Source: Streptomyces sp. HSG2 (GTDB lineage: Bacteria > Actinomycetota > Actinomycetes > Streptomycetales > Streptomycetaceae). From it: a stretch of DNA of 64,000 nucleotides. Of this stretch, positions 56,088 through 64,000 are shown in pieces (the first letter of the stretch is position 1; every line of letters begins with the position of its first letter). Where the stretch lies: contig NZ_CP066801.1 of the NCBI RefSeq assembly GCF_016598575.1, positions 1,732,501 through 1,796,500 of the forward strand. Reading direction: 5' to 3'. Both the position numbers and the translations under genes were made by a program. The notes under the pieces are model-generated. The model saw only the letters and a list, made by a program, of their open reading frames with translations, was not told where the DNA came from and made no database searches.

Positions 56088-56936
56088 TCACGCGTCGACC
56101 TCCACGAAGACGTCCCCGTCTCCGTCGACCACCTCGAAGTGGTCGATCCGGTCCGGCGCGAACGCGGATCCGCCGTGGACGTAGAGCGGCTCCGCGCCAC
56201 GCCCCTCCGCCGCCCCCGGGATGCCGTAGCCCCACTCGGGGACCGACCAGTTCGTCACCGCCTCCCGCTCGCCGTCGTCACCGACGACGATCAGGGTGCA
56301 CTTCTCCGGCCCCTTGACGTTCTTCAGCTCCAGCACCATGTGGGTGCCCCAGTCCTTCTCCTCCACCGCCACGGTCGCGGTGACCTCGGTCTCGGGGTCG
56401 GTCGCGCTGAAGCGGTCGGGGAGCGCGGCGAAGGCGGAGGCGGCCGGTGCGGCCTCCGGCGCGGCGGAGGTCGGCCGGTTGACGACCTCGCCGTCGGCTG
56501 CGCCGCCGGTCGTCGCCACCGCGGCGAACGGGCCCCCGATGATCAGCGCGGCGGCCGTGCCGACCAGGTAGAGGTTGCGGCGCCGCTTGCGGGCCCGACG
56601 CTCGGCGACCTCGTCGACCAGCTTCTCCGCGAGTCGGGGGCCGGGTCGGGCCGACAGCGACTCGCCGACGGCCGGTGTACCGGAACCGGGGAGGTCGGCG
56701 AGGGCGGCCAGCATCGGTTCCATGCCGGCCAACTCGTCCAACTGCTGAGCGCACCATTCGCAGCCGGCGAGATGCGTCTCGAAGGCGGACGCCTCGACGT
56801 CGTCGAGAATTCCCAACGCGTAGGCGCCGACCGTCTCGTGTTCGTTCGGAACTGTCGATCCCTGTATGGGGCCCATGGGACCAGAGTTACCCATGCCGCC
56901 CGCACCGAATCCAGGAAGTCCCCCGTGCTCGCCCAT
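56088..56936 (-). CDS. Zinc-finger anti-sigma factor of the RskA type
   Basis: 282 residues; its ATG overlaps the sigma factor stop in TGATG. After a Gly-rich start comes the zinc-finger anti-sigma domain: EHETVGAYALGILDDVEASA then FETHLAGCEWCAQQLDELA (HxxxCxxC). One membrane segment (LYLVGTAAALIIGGPFAAVA) lies near residue 125. The outside part is the RskA-type domain (DRFSATDPETEVTATVAVEE, THMVLELKNVKGPEKCTL). It would hold the sigma factor at the membrane until proteolysis releases it. The overlapping genes confirm the pairing. Confidence 0.93.
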   Translation of the reverse strand: MGEHGGLPGFGAGGMGNSGPMGPIQGSTVPNEHETVGAYALGILDDVEASAFETHLAGCEWCAQQLDELAGMEPMLAALADLPGSGTPAVGESLSARPGPRLAEKLVDEVAERRARKRRRNLYLVGTAAALIIGGPFAAVATTGGAADGEVVNRPTSAAPEAAPAASAFAALPDRFSATDPETEVTATVAVEEKDWGTHMVLELKNVKGPEKCTLIVVGDDGEREAVTNWSVPEWGYGIPGAAEGRGAEPLYVHGGSAFAPDRIDHFEVVDGDGDVFVEVDA

Positions 56937-57496
56937 CAGGCCGTCACCCCCCGCTCCTCCAGTGCCAGCTTCATCGAACGCAAGGCGTAGAACACCCGTG
57001 AGCGGACCGTTCCGCTGGGTATGCCCAGTGTTTGCGCCGCCTCTTTGACGGTACGCCCTTTGAAATATGTCTCGACGAGGACCTCCCGGTGAGCCGGAGT
57101 CAGGTCGTCGAGCGCGTCAGACAGCGTCATCAGCCACAGCGCCTTGTCTATCTCGTCCTCCGCGGGGATGACCTCCAGCGGCGACGGATCGACCTCCTGC
57201 GGCCGGGCCTGCCGGCTGCGGTGGCCGTCGATGACGATGCGCCGGGCGACCGTCACCAGCCAGGGGCGTACCGAACCGGTCGCCCGATTGAGCTGACCGG
57301 CGTTCTTCCAGGCACGGATGAGCGTTTCCTGCACCACGTCCTCTGCGCGCTGACGGTCCCCCGCGACCAGCCGCAGCACGTAGGCCAGCAATGGGCCGGC
57401 GTGTTCCCGGTACAGCGCACGCATCAACTCCTCGTCCGGTTCCGAGGGCTGTGAGGACATGCGATGTCGGGCCCTCGTTCCACTTTCCTTGGCCAC
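56936..57496 (-). CDS. sigU: ECF sigma factor, SigU-like
   Basis: 186 residues from the GTG at 57494-57496, with AAGGA eight bases upstream. Region 2 is LMRALYREHAGPLLAYVLRL then DRQRAEDVVQETLIRAWKNA; region 4 is LDDLTPAHREVLVETYFKGR then AAQTLGIPSGTVRSRVFYAL. The frame is open to 57562, but that ATG coincides with the predicted transcription start. An ECF-type promoter upstream suggests it activates its own gene. The position between helD and nnaR matches S. coelicolor sigU (SCO2954) from memory; the symbol rests on this synteny. Confidence 0.9.
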   Translation of the reverse strand: MAKESGTRARHRMSSQPSEPDEELMRALYREHAGPLLAYVLRLVAGDRQRAEDVVQETLIRAWKNAGQLNRATGSVRPWLVTVARRIVIDGHRSRQARPQEVDPSPLEVIPAEDEIDKALWLMTLSDALDDLTPAHREVLVETYFKGRTVKEAAQTLGIPSGTVRSRVFYALRSMKLALEERGVTA

Positions 57497-57566
57497 GACG
57501 GAATCCTTGCGCACGCCCACCTCCGATGTCCGGGGGTTCCCCCGAGTCGGTCGCTCGCCCATCCGG

Positions 57567-57591
57567 TACGGACCCGGGGCGGGAGCTGTTC
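57567..57591 (-). promoter_or_regulatory. ECF-type promoter of the sigma factor gene
   Basis: On the minus strand GAAC (57588-57591), 17 bases, then CGTA (57567-57570): the classical ECF sigma promoter. It lies 70 bases before the chosen start codon. Self-activation by the encoded sigma is the simplest reading. Confidence 0.6.
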
Positions 57592-57632
57592 AAAGGGAGT
57601 CGCGAGTTTTCCGCGAGCGCGGCGACAAGCGG

Positions 57633-57650
57633 GACATGGGGTCACATGTC
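57633..57650. promoter_or_regulatory. Inverted repeat upstream of the ECF promoter
   Basis: GACATG and CATGTC with a six-base spacer, 42 bases upstream of the -35 element of the ECF promoter. It could bind a further regulator of the sigma operon. Confidence 0.35.
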
Positions 57651-57748
57651 TCCCCGGATTTCCGCCAAGTCCCGTGTTTTTCCGGGTGGTCGACGGGGCA
57701 TGGGCCACCCTCGCGGGAAGGCCGTCGCCCAGGTGGGTGTAGCCGACG

Positions 57749-58387
57749 TCACACGCTCCGGTCCGACGTCGCCGCCCCGAGGTCCGCTTCGCCGCGGTCG
57801 CCGGTGCCACCGGCGGAGCGTCGCCGGTGTCGGGCGACGCGTTCGCGGTTGCCGCAGGTCTCGCTGCGGCACCAGCGACGGCGCCGCCCCCGGGAGGTGT
57901 CGAGATAGACGATCCGGCAACCGACGCCCTGACACCGGCGCAGAGCGGCCCGCGCGGCGGGGTCGGTGAACAGGTCCACCGCGTCGCGCGCCGGCACCGC
58001 CAACATCGCGGCGAGACCCGGCGTCTCGCCCGACTCCCGGATCAGTGCGCCCTCTCCTCCGGGGACCGCGCGCAGCACCGGGGGGTTGGCCCGAGCCAGG
58101 GCGTTGACATGGGCGAGCGCCCGGTCGTACGCCGGGTCGGGAGCCGGGCGGGTCACGAGCAGCCGCGCGGTGTGTGCGCGCAGTTCACGGAAGGCGGCCG
58201 GCCAGGAGGCGTCCACGTGGCTCAGGTCGGTCCCGGCGGGCACCAGGCCGCGTCCGATGATCCAGGCACGCAGCGCCCTCGCCGAGCGGAGGCGCTCCCT
58301 CGGATGCGCGGTGGCCATCAGGTCCAGGCAGACGCGGCCGGTGTCCAAGCGCGACGCGTCCGCGGAGACTACCGAGCCCGGTGCCAT
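57749..58387 (-). CDS. CGNR zinc finger / ABATE domain protein
   Basis: 212 residues from the ATG at 58385-58387. The N-terminal ABATE domain runs from TGRVCLDLMATAHPRERLRS through RALRAWIIGRGLVPAG. The C-terminal CGNR zinc finger is RRCQGVGCRIVYLDTSRGRR then WCRSETCGNRERVARHR, with four Cys. The family consists of putative stress-responsive transcription regulators with a treble-clef-like DNA-binding finger. A basic low-complexity tail follows. Target unknown. It lies between the sigma operon and nnaR on the same strand without overlap to either. Confidence 0.9.
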   Translation of the reverse strand: MAPGSVVSADASRLDTGRVCLDLMATAHPRERLRSARALRAWIIGRGLVPAGTDLSHVDASWPAAFRELRAHTARLLVTRPAPDPAYDRALAHVNALARANPPVLRAVPGGEGALIRESGETPGLAAMLAVPARDAVDLFTDPAARAALRRCQGVGCRIVYLDTSRGRRRRWCRSETCGNRERVARHRRRSAGGTGDRGEADLGAATSDRSV

Positions 58388-58650
58388 CTGCCTGTCACCG
58401 CCTTGGGCCCCTGTGGGGCGAGGAGGATTCATGGGAGGAAGGAGCCCTCTCCCCCCACAGTGCCCGGTGCCCGGGGACGCGGGAACCCCTTGGATCGGAC
58501 GGACGTCCCCCGGCGGGCGGGGAGTCGACGACGCGGAACGGACGACCCGCGCGCCCGCCCCTCTCCGGGCGTCGTGTCCTCGGTTTCTCCCGTCCGGCGG
58601 CTCGGCGGCTCCCGCCGCTCCTTCCCCCGCCCGCCCCGACAGCCCGGGTG

Positions 58651-59820
58651 TCACCCGCCGGGCGGGGTCCGCGCGACGTCGTCCCGACTCCCGGCCACCG
58701 GGTCCAGATCCAGGCGGTAGCCACGCTTCACCACGGTGCGGATCACCTCGGGCGCCCCGAGAGCGGCACGCAGCCGGGCCACCGCCGTCTCCACCGCGTG
58801 CTCGTCCCGACCCGCGCCCGGCAGCTCACGCAACAGGTCCGCGCGTGCCACCACCCGACCCGGCCGGCGCACGAGCGCGCGCAACAGCGCCATCCCGGCG
58901 GGTGGCACGGGCCGGAGCACACCGTCCACCAACACCGCGTGCCCCCGGACCTCCACCCGCCGGCCCGCGACCGTCAGCGGGCGCGCCCTGGCGGGGAGTT
59001 CCGCGCAGAGCAGCCGGACGAGCGGGCCGAGTCGGAACCGCTCGGGCCGGACGGTGTCGACGCCGCGCTCCCGCAGCGGCAGCGCGGTCACCGGGCCCAC
59101 GCAGGCCGCGAGCAGGTCACCTCCGAGCGCGCCCAGCAGGTCGGGCAGCAGACCCCGGCGCTCCGCCCGGGCCAGCAGGGAGGCCGCGGCGGGCGCGCTG
59201 GTGAAGGTCAGCGCGTCCAGGCCTCGTGAGACGGCCGCGTCCAGCAGCCGGTCGACCGGGCCGGTGTCCTCGGGGGGCGACCAGCGGTAGACGGGGACGC
59301 CGACGACCTCGGCCCCGCCCTCCCGCAACGCCCGGACGAAGCCGGGCAGCGGCTCTCCGTGGAGCTGCACGGCGATCCGCCGCCCGGCGACGCCCCGCGC
59401 CAGCAATCGGTCCAGGACCTCGGCCAGGGACTCGGAGGTCGGCGACCACTCCTCGGCGAGCCCTGCGGCCCGCACCGCTCCCCTCACCTTCGGGCCTCGG
59501 GCCAGCAACTCCGCGTCTCCCAGCCTCTCCCGGAGCGATTCGCCGAGTCCCCAGCCGTCGGCGGCCTCCACCCAGCCGCGGAAGCCGATGGCGGTGGTGG
59601 CCACCACCACGTCGGGCCGCCGATCGACGATCCCTCTCGTCGCGGCGAGCAGTTCGCCGTCGTCGGCGAGCGGCACGATCCGCAGCGCGGGCCCGCGGAC
59701 GACGGCCGCCCCCTGGCGTCGGAGGAGCGCCGTCAACTCGTCGGCGCGTCGAGCGGCCGTCACCCCCACCGTGAACCCGGCCAGTGGCCCCGGTCCCGCC
59801 CGCGTTCCTCGTTCTTCCAT
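58651..59820 (-). CDS. nnaR: NnaR-type regulator: uroporphyrinogen-III synthase-like domain fused to a winged helix
   Basis: 389 residues from the ATG at 59818-59820. The first ~270 residues are a HemD-like domain (GFTVGVTAARRADELTALLR, DVVVATTAIGFRGWVEAADG, DALTFTSAPAAASLLARAER, LLAACVGPVTALPL). The C-terminal ~95 residues are an OmpR-type winged helix (VEVRGHAVLVDGVLRPVPPA, MALLRALVRRPGRVVARADL, TAVARLRAALGAPEVIRTV then KRGYRL). In S. coelicolor NnaR (SCO2958) is a coactivator of nitrate assimilation with GlnR, not a haem enzyme. The narK gene upstream supports the same role here. Confidence 0.9.
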   Translation of the reverse strand: MEERGTRAGPGPLAGFTVGVTAARRADELTALLRRQGAAVVRGPALRIVPLADDGELLAATRGIVDRRPDVVVATTAIGFRGWVEAADGWGLGESLRERLGDAELLARGPKVRGAVRAAGLAEEWSPTSESLAEVLDRLLARGVAGRRIAVQLHGEPLPGFVRALREGGAEVVGVPVYRWSPPEDTGPVDRLLDAAVSRGLDALTFTSAPAAASLLARAERRGLLPDLLGALGGDLLAACVGPVTALPLRERGVDTVRPERFRLGPLVRLLCAELPARARPLTVAGRRVEVRGHAVLVDGVLRPVPPAGMALLRALVRRPGRVVARADLLRELPGAGRDEHAVETAVARLRAALGAPEVIRTVVKRGYRLDLDPVAGSRDDVARTPPGG

Positions 59821-59949
59821 GCCGGCTCTCTCGCCTCGATCCGGTCGCTCCTCGCCCGTGTGGCACACGGTGGCGCGCCGTCCCGCCAGCCGCCGGGCCA
59901 GCCTGCCGGCGGCCCGTGACGGGACGGGTTCGTCGGGATGTCGGTGCCG

Positions 59950-61362
59950 TTACCCACCGGCCCGCCGTCCCGCCGGATCGGGTTCGGGCGACGGACCGGG
60001 GGCGGTGTGGGAGGCGGCTCGGCCGGGGCGCGGACGAAGGTACACCGCCCAGGTCACCAAGGAGCACAGGGCGTAGTAGCCCAGGAAGGCGACGAACGCG
60101 CCGGTGGCGCTGCCCACGGTGAGGAAGGACTGGCGCAGCGCCAGGTTGATGCCGAGTCCGCCCAGCGCGCCTACCGCCCCGATCAGTGCCATGGCGGCTC
60201 CGGATAGCCGGCGTGCACGCTCGGCGGCGGCTTCCCCGCTCAGGCCCCGCTCGGCCGCACGGGCGCGGAAGATGCCGGGGATCATCTTGTACGTCGACCC
60301 GTTTCCGACTCCGGTGAGGACGAACAGCGCCACGAAGGCGCTGATGAACAGAGGCAGGGACTGGCGCACGGAGGCGACGACCACCACCCCCGCCGCGCCG
60401 CCCATCAGCCCGAACGTGACCAGGGTGACCCGGGCCCCGCCCAGCCGGTCGGCGAGCGCTCCGCCCAGGGGTCGGATCAGCGAGCCCAGCAGCGGGCCGA
60501 CGAAGGTCAGCGACGCGGCCTGGAGCGGGGTGCGCCCGAACTGGTTCTGCAGCACGAGGCCGAAGGCGAACCCGTATCCGATGAACGAGCCGAAGGTGCC
60601 GACGTAGAGGAGGGACATGATCCAGGTGTGCGGCTCGCGCAGGGCCTCGCGGGCGGCGCCGGTGTCGTTGCGGACCGGGGCGAGGTTGTCCATGCGACGG
60701 GCGCTCCACACGGTCGCCACCACGATCAGCGGCAGGTACAGGGCCGGGAGCACCCGCGGATGGTCGGCGCCCACGGTCCCGATCACCACCAGGCCCAGCA
60801 CCTGCACGACCGCGACGCCGATGTTGCCGCCGCCGGCGTTCACCCCCAGGGCCCAGCCCTTGAGTCGCTGGGGATAGAAGGCGTTGACGTTGGTCATGGA
60901 GGACGCGAAGTTGGCCCCGCCGACACCGGTCAGCACGGCCACGGCCATAAGGACCGCGTACGGTGTGCCGGGCTCCATGACGACCAGCAGGGCGGCGGTG
61001 GGAAGCAGCAGCAGTCCCGCGCTGAACACCGTCCAGTTCCGGCCGCCGAAGCGGGCGACCGCCAGGCCGTAGGGCACCCGCAGGACCGCGCCGACCAGGG
61101 AGGCGACGGCGACGAGGAAGAACTTGCCCGCCGCGTCCACTCCGTACTCCGGCCCCATGAAGAGTGCCAGCACCGCGTACATGCTCCACACCGAGAAGCC
61201 GATGTGCTCGGAGAGGACCGAGCAGACCAGGTTGCGTCGGGCGACTCGGGCGCCCCGAGCCCTCCAGAACTCCTCGTCCTCCGGGTGCCATTCCTCGATC
61301 CATCGGCCTCCCCGGCCTGGGGGCGCGGGGGCGGCACTCGGCAGGGTGGTCGGGGCTGTCAT
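59950..61362 (-). CDS. narK: Nitrate/nitrite MFS transporter NarK
   Basis: 470 residues from the ATG at 61360-61362, with GGAGG upstream. Twelve membrane segments. The NNP signatures are GGANFASSMTNVNAFYPQRL and GWALGVNAGGGNIGVAVVQV (nitrate signature 1), and GVGNGSTYKMIPGIF with the second Gly-rich signature. VARFGGRNWTVFSAG and ALADRLGGARVTLV are the MFS motif A loops. It imports nitrate or exports nitrite across the membrane. The nnaR gene lies downstream on the same strand. A possible GlnR half-site lies upstream. Confidence 0.94.
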   Translation of the reverse strand: MTAPTTLPSAAPAPPGRGGRWIEEWHPEDEEFWRARGARVARRNLVCSVLSEHIGFSVWSMYAVLALFMGPEYGVDAAGKFFLVAVASLVGAVLRVPYGLAVARFGGRNWTVFSAGLLLLPTAALLVVMEPGTPYAVLMAVAVLTGVGGANFASSMTNVNAFYPQRLKGWALGVNAGGGNIGVAVVQVLGLVVIGTVGADHPRVLPALYLPLIVVATVWSARRMDNLAPVRNDTGAAREALREPHTWIMSLLYVGTFGSFIGYGFAFGLVLQNQFGRTPLQAASLTFVGPLLGSLIRPLGGALADRLGGARVTLVTFGLMGGAAGVVVVASVRQSLPLFISAFVALFVLTGVGNGSTYKMIPGIFRARAAERGLSGEAAAERARRLSGAAMALIGAVGALGGLGINLALRQSFLTVGSATGAFVAFLGYYALCSLVTWAVYLRPRPGRAASHTAPGPSPEPDPAGRRAGG

Positions 61363-61420
61363 CACGCCTCCACGGGCTCCAGGCTCGAACACGGCCGGGA
61401 ACCGACCCTAGGGACGCCGC

Positions 61421-61436
61421 GTTTCGGTGCCGTGGC
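61421..61436 (-). promoter_or_regulatory. Possible GlnR half-site upstream of narK
   Basis: On the minus strand GCCAC-N6-GAAAC resembles one half of a GlnR box (GTNAC-N6-GAAAC), about 60-75 bases before the narK start. The second half is not seen. Confidence 0.3.
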
Positions 61437-61520
61437 CACCGATGACCGTGAGGGAACGTCGCTCTCACCTCGCCGGGCCCTCCGGTGAGAGGACGACGGT
61501 CGGCCCCGCGCCGGGGTCCG

Positions 61521-62333
61521 TCAGAGTCCGAAGACCCGACGGGCGTTGCCCGACAGGAACAGCTCGGTCGTCTCCTCGTCCAGGCCCAGTTCGTCGAGGT
61601 GCTCCAGCGCCCGACTCGGCGTGATCATCGGGTAGTTGGTGCCGAAGAGGACCTTTCGACGACCTCGGCCGCGCAGGTACTCGACCAGTTCGCGGGGGTA
61701 GCGCCGGACGGTGTAGGCGCTGGTGTCGATGTGCACGTTGGGGTGCTTGTCCGCCACCGCGATCATTTCGGCGGTCCACGGGTACCCGATGTGGCCGCAC
61801 ACGATGGCCAGTTCGGGGAAGTCCAAAGCGACCTGGTCGATGTAGGGGATGGGGCGGCCGGTCTCCGAGGGGCGCATCGGGCCGGTGTGCCCGACCTGGG
61901 TGCAGAAGGGTACGCCCAGTTCGACGCAAGCGGTGTAGAGCGGGTAGTACAACCGGTCGGTGGGCGGCAGTTGCCACAACCAGGGGACGATCCGCAGTGC
62001 CACGAAGTCGAGTTCCGTCACGGCTCGGCGCAACTCCCTTACCGCCCGCACCGGTCGGGTGAGGTCCACCCCGGCCACACCGCGCAGCCGGCCTCCGGAC
62101 CTGGCGACGAAGTCGGCCACCTCGTCGTTGTCGATCAAGGGTCCCCCAGGGCCGTACCAGGCGGCCGACAGGCCCACCTCGACGCCGGCCTCCGCCATGG
62201 CGGCCACGGTGACCTCTACCGGCAAGGGTTCGGTCGGTCGCTCCGAACCCGTCCACCGACGCAGGGAATCGAACATCTCGTGGTCGGAGTGGCGGAGAGT
62301 CGGGTGCTGCATCCACGCGTCGACGACGGACAT
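61521..62333 (-). CDS. Amidohydrolase 2 family metal-dependent hydrolase
   Basis: 270 residues from the ATG at 62331-62333. The TIM-barrel amidohydrolase features are MSVVDAWMQHPTL, FCTQVGHTGPMRPSETGRP, LAIVCGHIGYPWTAEMIAVA and HIDTSAYTVRRYP, ending KVLFGTNYPMITPSRALEHL and LFLSGNARRVFGL. Members of this group include decarboxylases and hydrolases acting on aromatic acids. The substrate is not known. The upstream open frame to 62648 has no start signal. It lies between narK and the acyltransferase gene on the same strand without overlap. Confidence 0.9.
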   Translation of the reverse strand: MSVVDAWMQHPTLRHSDHEMFDSLRRWTGSERPTEPLPVEVTVAAMAEAGVEVGLSAAWYGPGGPLIDNDEVADFVARSGGRLRGVAGVDLTRPVRAVRELRRAVTELDFVALRIVPWLWQLPPTDRLYYPLYTACVELGVPFCTQVGHTGPMRPSETGRPIPYIDQVALDFPELAIVCGHIGYPWTAEMIAVADKHPNVHIDTSAYTVRRYPRELVEYLRGRGRRKVLFGTNYPMITPSRALEHLDELGLDEETTELFLSGNARRVFGL

Positions 62334-62487
62334 CGGCGTTCGCCTCCCTGAGGGCGCTCGGGCTGGTGTCGCGGCACCCCGGCCCGGAGGTCCGCTCGGG
62401 GCGCGGCCGAGAGCGCCGGCCGGACGGCGCGGGGCCGCCCGCGGGCAAGCGGGCTTCCACGGGCCCGCCATGCCCCGGACACGGACC

Positions 62488-63864
62488 CTAGCGGTCGCTC
62501 GACCTCGTGGACACCCCCGGTCCGCTCGCGGCGGACCGCGCCGATTCGGCCCCCCGGCCTCGACCGCCCCCCGCAGTCCGGCGTCCGCCTCGGCCCCGAC
62601 TCCGGCCACGCCCGCGCCGCCTTCCGTCCGGCCAGAGCCGCGGGGCACGCCCGGCGGCCAGGTCCTCGACCCACCCGATCGCGAGGATCGCCAGCCCGAT
62701 CAACGGCCACACCAGGCAGAACATCCACAGCTGGTAGGTGCCGTCCAGGGCCGCGACGGCCTGAGGGTCCGTCATGACGGGCAGCCGGTAGGCCAGGTCG
62801 ATGATCGGAACGGTGGCCATGATGAGAGGGTTGTGCCACAGATAGACGGTGACCGCGCGGTTGTTGGACAGGGTGACCAGGCCGTCCCACCTCCGCAGCC
62901 GGCCCGGCAGTTCCCGCCATGACGGGGAGTACCGCAGGAGGATCACCACGAAGCCGAAGGACCAGGTGGCCTGCGCGAGAGGGATGTCGTTCAGGTCCCA
63001 GCCGTCGGGCCCCAGGTGGTCCGACGCCCACCAGAGACCGAAGGCCATGATCAGGGAAGCGCCGGAGACGGACACGTAGCGCGGGACCCGACGCAACAGC
63101 CCTTCCTGGTGGGCGAAGCCCAGCACCCAACAACCGCCGTAGACGGCGAAGTCGGTGACCGCGTTGCCGGTCTCCCCCGGGATGGAAACCAGGCCGGTGC
63201 CGACGATCGCGGTGAGACCCAGCGGGGCGAACAGCGTCGGCCAGGGCGCCCGTCGAAAGGCCCACAGCAGCAGGGGGGAGGCGACCACGAACCACAGGTA
63301 GGCGCGCAGGTACCAGAGCGGCCCCGCCGCCTGCACCGCCCAGGTGTCCTCCAGCAGGCCCGACGGGGAGCCGATGTGCCAGGGGAACGGCGGCGCGCCG
63401 ATCGGGACCAGGTAGTTGGCCAGGCTCAGCAGGCCCCAGGAGTCGCCGACCGCCGGGTCTCGCGCCGGGTTCCAGCCGCCGGCGAACAGCAGCGTGAGGA
63501 CGAGCGCGTTCAGGGCCCACATGGGGGGCAGCAGACGGCGAATCCGGCTCTTGATCACACCGGGCGCCGGCCGGCCGGCCAGCGAGCGGGCCATGAGGGA
63601 CCCGGCCAGCGCGAACATCACGCCCATGGACGGGAACAGCACGGTCAGCCAGGCCCAGCCGAAGAGGTGGTACACGACCACCCGGACCAGGGCGAGCGAG
63701 CGGAGCAGGTCCAGGTAGCGGTCACGGCCGGGCCTCGCGGGCGCGGTCCCCGACCCCGCCGGGGGCGACGGATCGGGTGTCGGGTCGGCGTCGGCGGGAC
63801 GCGGGGCCCGATCCGCGAACGCCCCGTGGGTGGTGCCCGTGCCGCTCGGCTGTCCGCCGTTCAT
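62488..63864 (-). CDS. Acyltransferase 3 family membrane protein
   Basis: 458 residues from the ATG at 63862-63864, which overlaps the previous stop in ATGA. After ~45 hydrophilic residues the acyltransferase-3 domain begins (DRYLDLLRSLALVRVVVYHLFGWAWL, with the conserved Arg and His). About ten membrane segments follow, including WYLRAYLWFVVASPLLLWAF and VTVYLWHNPLIMATVPII. Such enzymes transfer acyl groups to cell-surface polysaccharides. The overlap with an upstream gene suggests they act on the same polymer; the pair recalls matA/matB of Streptomyces, which make a poly-GlcNAc-like polymer causing pellet aggregation. The last part is a disordered Arg/Gly tail. Confidence 0.88.
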   Translation of the reverse strand: MNGGQPSGTGTTHGAFADRAPRPADADPTPDPSPPAGSGTAPARPGRDRYLDLLRSLALVRVVVYHLFGWAWLTVLFPSMGVMFALAGSLMARSLAGRPAPGVIKSRIRRLLPPMWALNALVLTLLFAGGWNPARDPAVGDSWGLLSLANYLVPIGAPPFPWHIGSPSGLLEDTWAVQAAGPLWYLRAYLWFVVASPLLLWAFRRAPWPTLFAPLGLTAIVGTGLVSIPGETGNAVTDFAVYGGCWVLGFAHQEGLLRRVPRYVSVSGASLIMAFGLWWASDHLGPDGWDLNDIPLAQATWSFGFVVILLRYSPSWRELPGRLRRWDGLVTLSNNRAVTVYLWHNPLIMATVPIIDLAYRLPVMTDPQAVAALDGTYQLWMFCLVWPLIGLAILAIGWVEDLAAGRAPRLWPDGRRRGRGRSRGRGGRRTAGGGRGRGAESARSAASGPGVSTRSSDR

Positions 63865-64000
63865 CCGACCGGCCTCCGGTCCTCGGCGTCCGCGCGCCCC
63901 CGGGACGCCGAGCCGCCGGGCGCCCCGACGACGCCGGTGCGACGCAGCTTCTGCCAGCGCAGCCGACCGCCGGTCAGGGCGGTGATCCAGGACTGCAACA
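63861..64000 (-). CDS. C-terminal end of a protein, perhaps a polysaccharide synthase
   Basis: Only the last 46 codons are in the window: WITALTGGRLRWQKLRRTG then a hydrophilic tail ending AEDRRPVG. The stop overlaps the acyltransferase start as ATGA, so the genes are translationally coupled. The RWQKLRRTG end resembles the C-terminus of glycosyltransferase-2 polysaccharide synthases fused to deacetylase domains, such as the MatB type. This is suggested by so little sequence that it should be treated as a guess. Confidence 0.55.
   Translation of the reverse strand, partial: LQSWITALTGGRLRWQKLRRTGVVGAPGGSASRGRADAEDRRPVG

Overview
The window looks like a Streptomyces chromosome. Base composition is high GC (a sampled 60-base line inside pncA has 44 G/C), GTG and TTG starts are common, and coding strands have strong third-position GC bias. 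The gene order (rdgB, rph, a GlcNAc-type PTS, mec/cysO/cysM, clpS, pncB/pncA, hppD/Lrp, a betaine ABC operon, murA, hup, malic enzyme, helD, an ECF sigma with its anti-sigma, nnaR/narK) matches what I remember of the S. coelicolor SCO2897-SCO2963 core region. I had no database to check this.

Layout. 1-8691: a truncated GH6 lipoprotein, an anchored secreted protein, a HAD phosphatase, a SEC-C protein, a DUF445 membrane protein, a DUF1707/LiaF-like protein and a class A penicillin-binding protein. 8772-9216: remnant of an IS200/IS605-type tnpB between two similar hairpins. 9229-13467: SMR efflux protein, GroES-like protein, DUF3618 protein, BCP peroxiredoxin, tRNA-Leu(UAG), RdgB, a lipoprotein and RNase PH. 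13555-15284: divergent PTS IIB and IIC genes with a DasR-type dre site between them. 15363-19935: metallo-beta-lactamase protein, MazF-like protein, then the CysO-dependent cysteine pathway (Mec+, a leader peptide ending in Cys, CysO, CysM), DUF2017 and ClpS. 20076-22303: PncB and PncA, the NAD salvage pair. 22438-23643: an unrecognised gene of clearly lower GC, the only obvious accessory insertion. 23997-29996: a small conserved protein, an immune-inhibitor-A protease, a small membrane protein and two RDD proteins. 30264-38937: FAD-linked oxidase, HppD, an Lrp regulator, a four-gene betaine/choline ABC operon, a Lon-like S16 protease and an IclR regulator. 39235-47965: a helicase, an MFS exporter and a three-subunit molybdenum hydroxylase operon (FAD, 2Fe-2S, Moco). 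48442-53122: DUF3039, YqgE, MurA, HU and malic enzyme. 53364-53512: a strongly folded candidate small RNA with its own promoter and terminator. 53525-64000: HelD, an ECF sigma/anti-sigma pair, a CGNR regulator, NnaR, NarK, an amidohydrolase, an acyltransferase and the end of what may be a polysaccharide synthase.

How the genes work together. The clearest functional units are the CysO/Mec+/CysM sulfur-transfer cluster with its likely cysteine-sensing leader, the betaine/choline uptake operon, the xanthine-dehydrogenase-type operon, the nitrate regulator/transporter pair, and the ECF sigma factor with an ECF-type promoter in front of it. Four genes (near 2352, 16318, 18314, 20076) have a TAnnnT -10 box 6-8 bases before the start codon and no ribosome binding site, which suggests leaderless messages.

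The best candidates for something new are the structured RNA next to helD, the low-GC orphan gene with an 18-bp palindrome upstream, the 20-residue tail after the Gly-Gly of CysO, and the tnpB remnant flanked by two hairpins with the same C-A mismatch.
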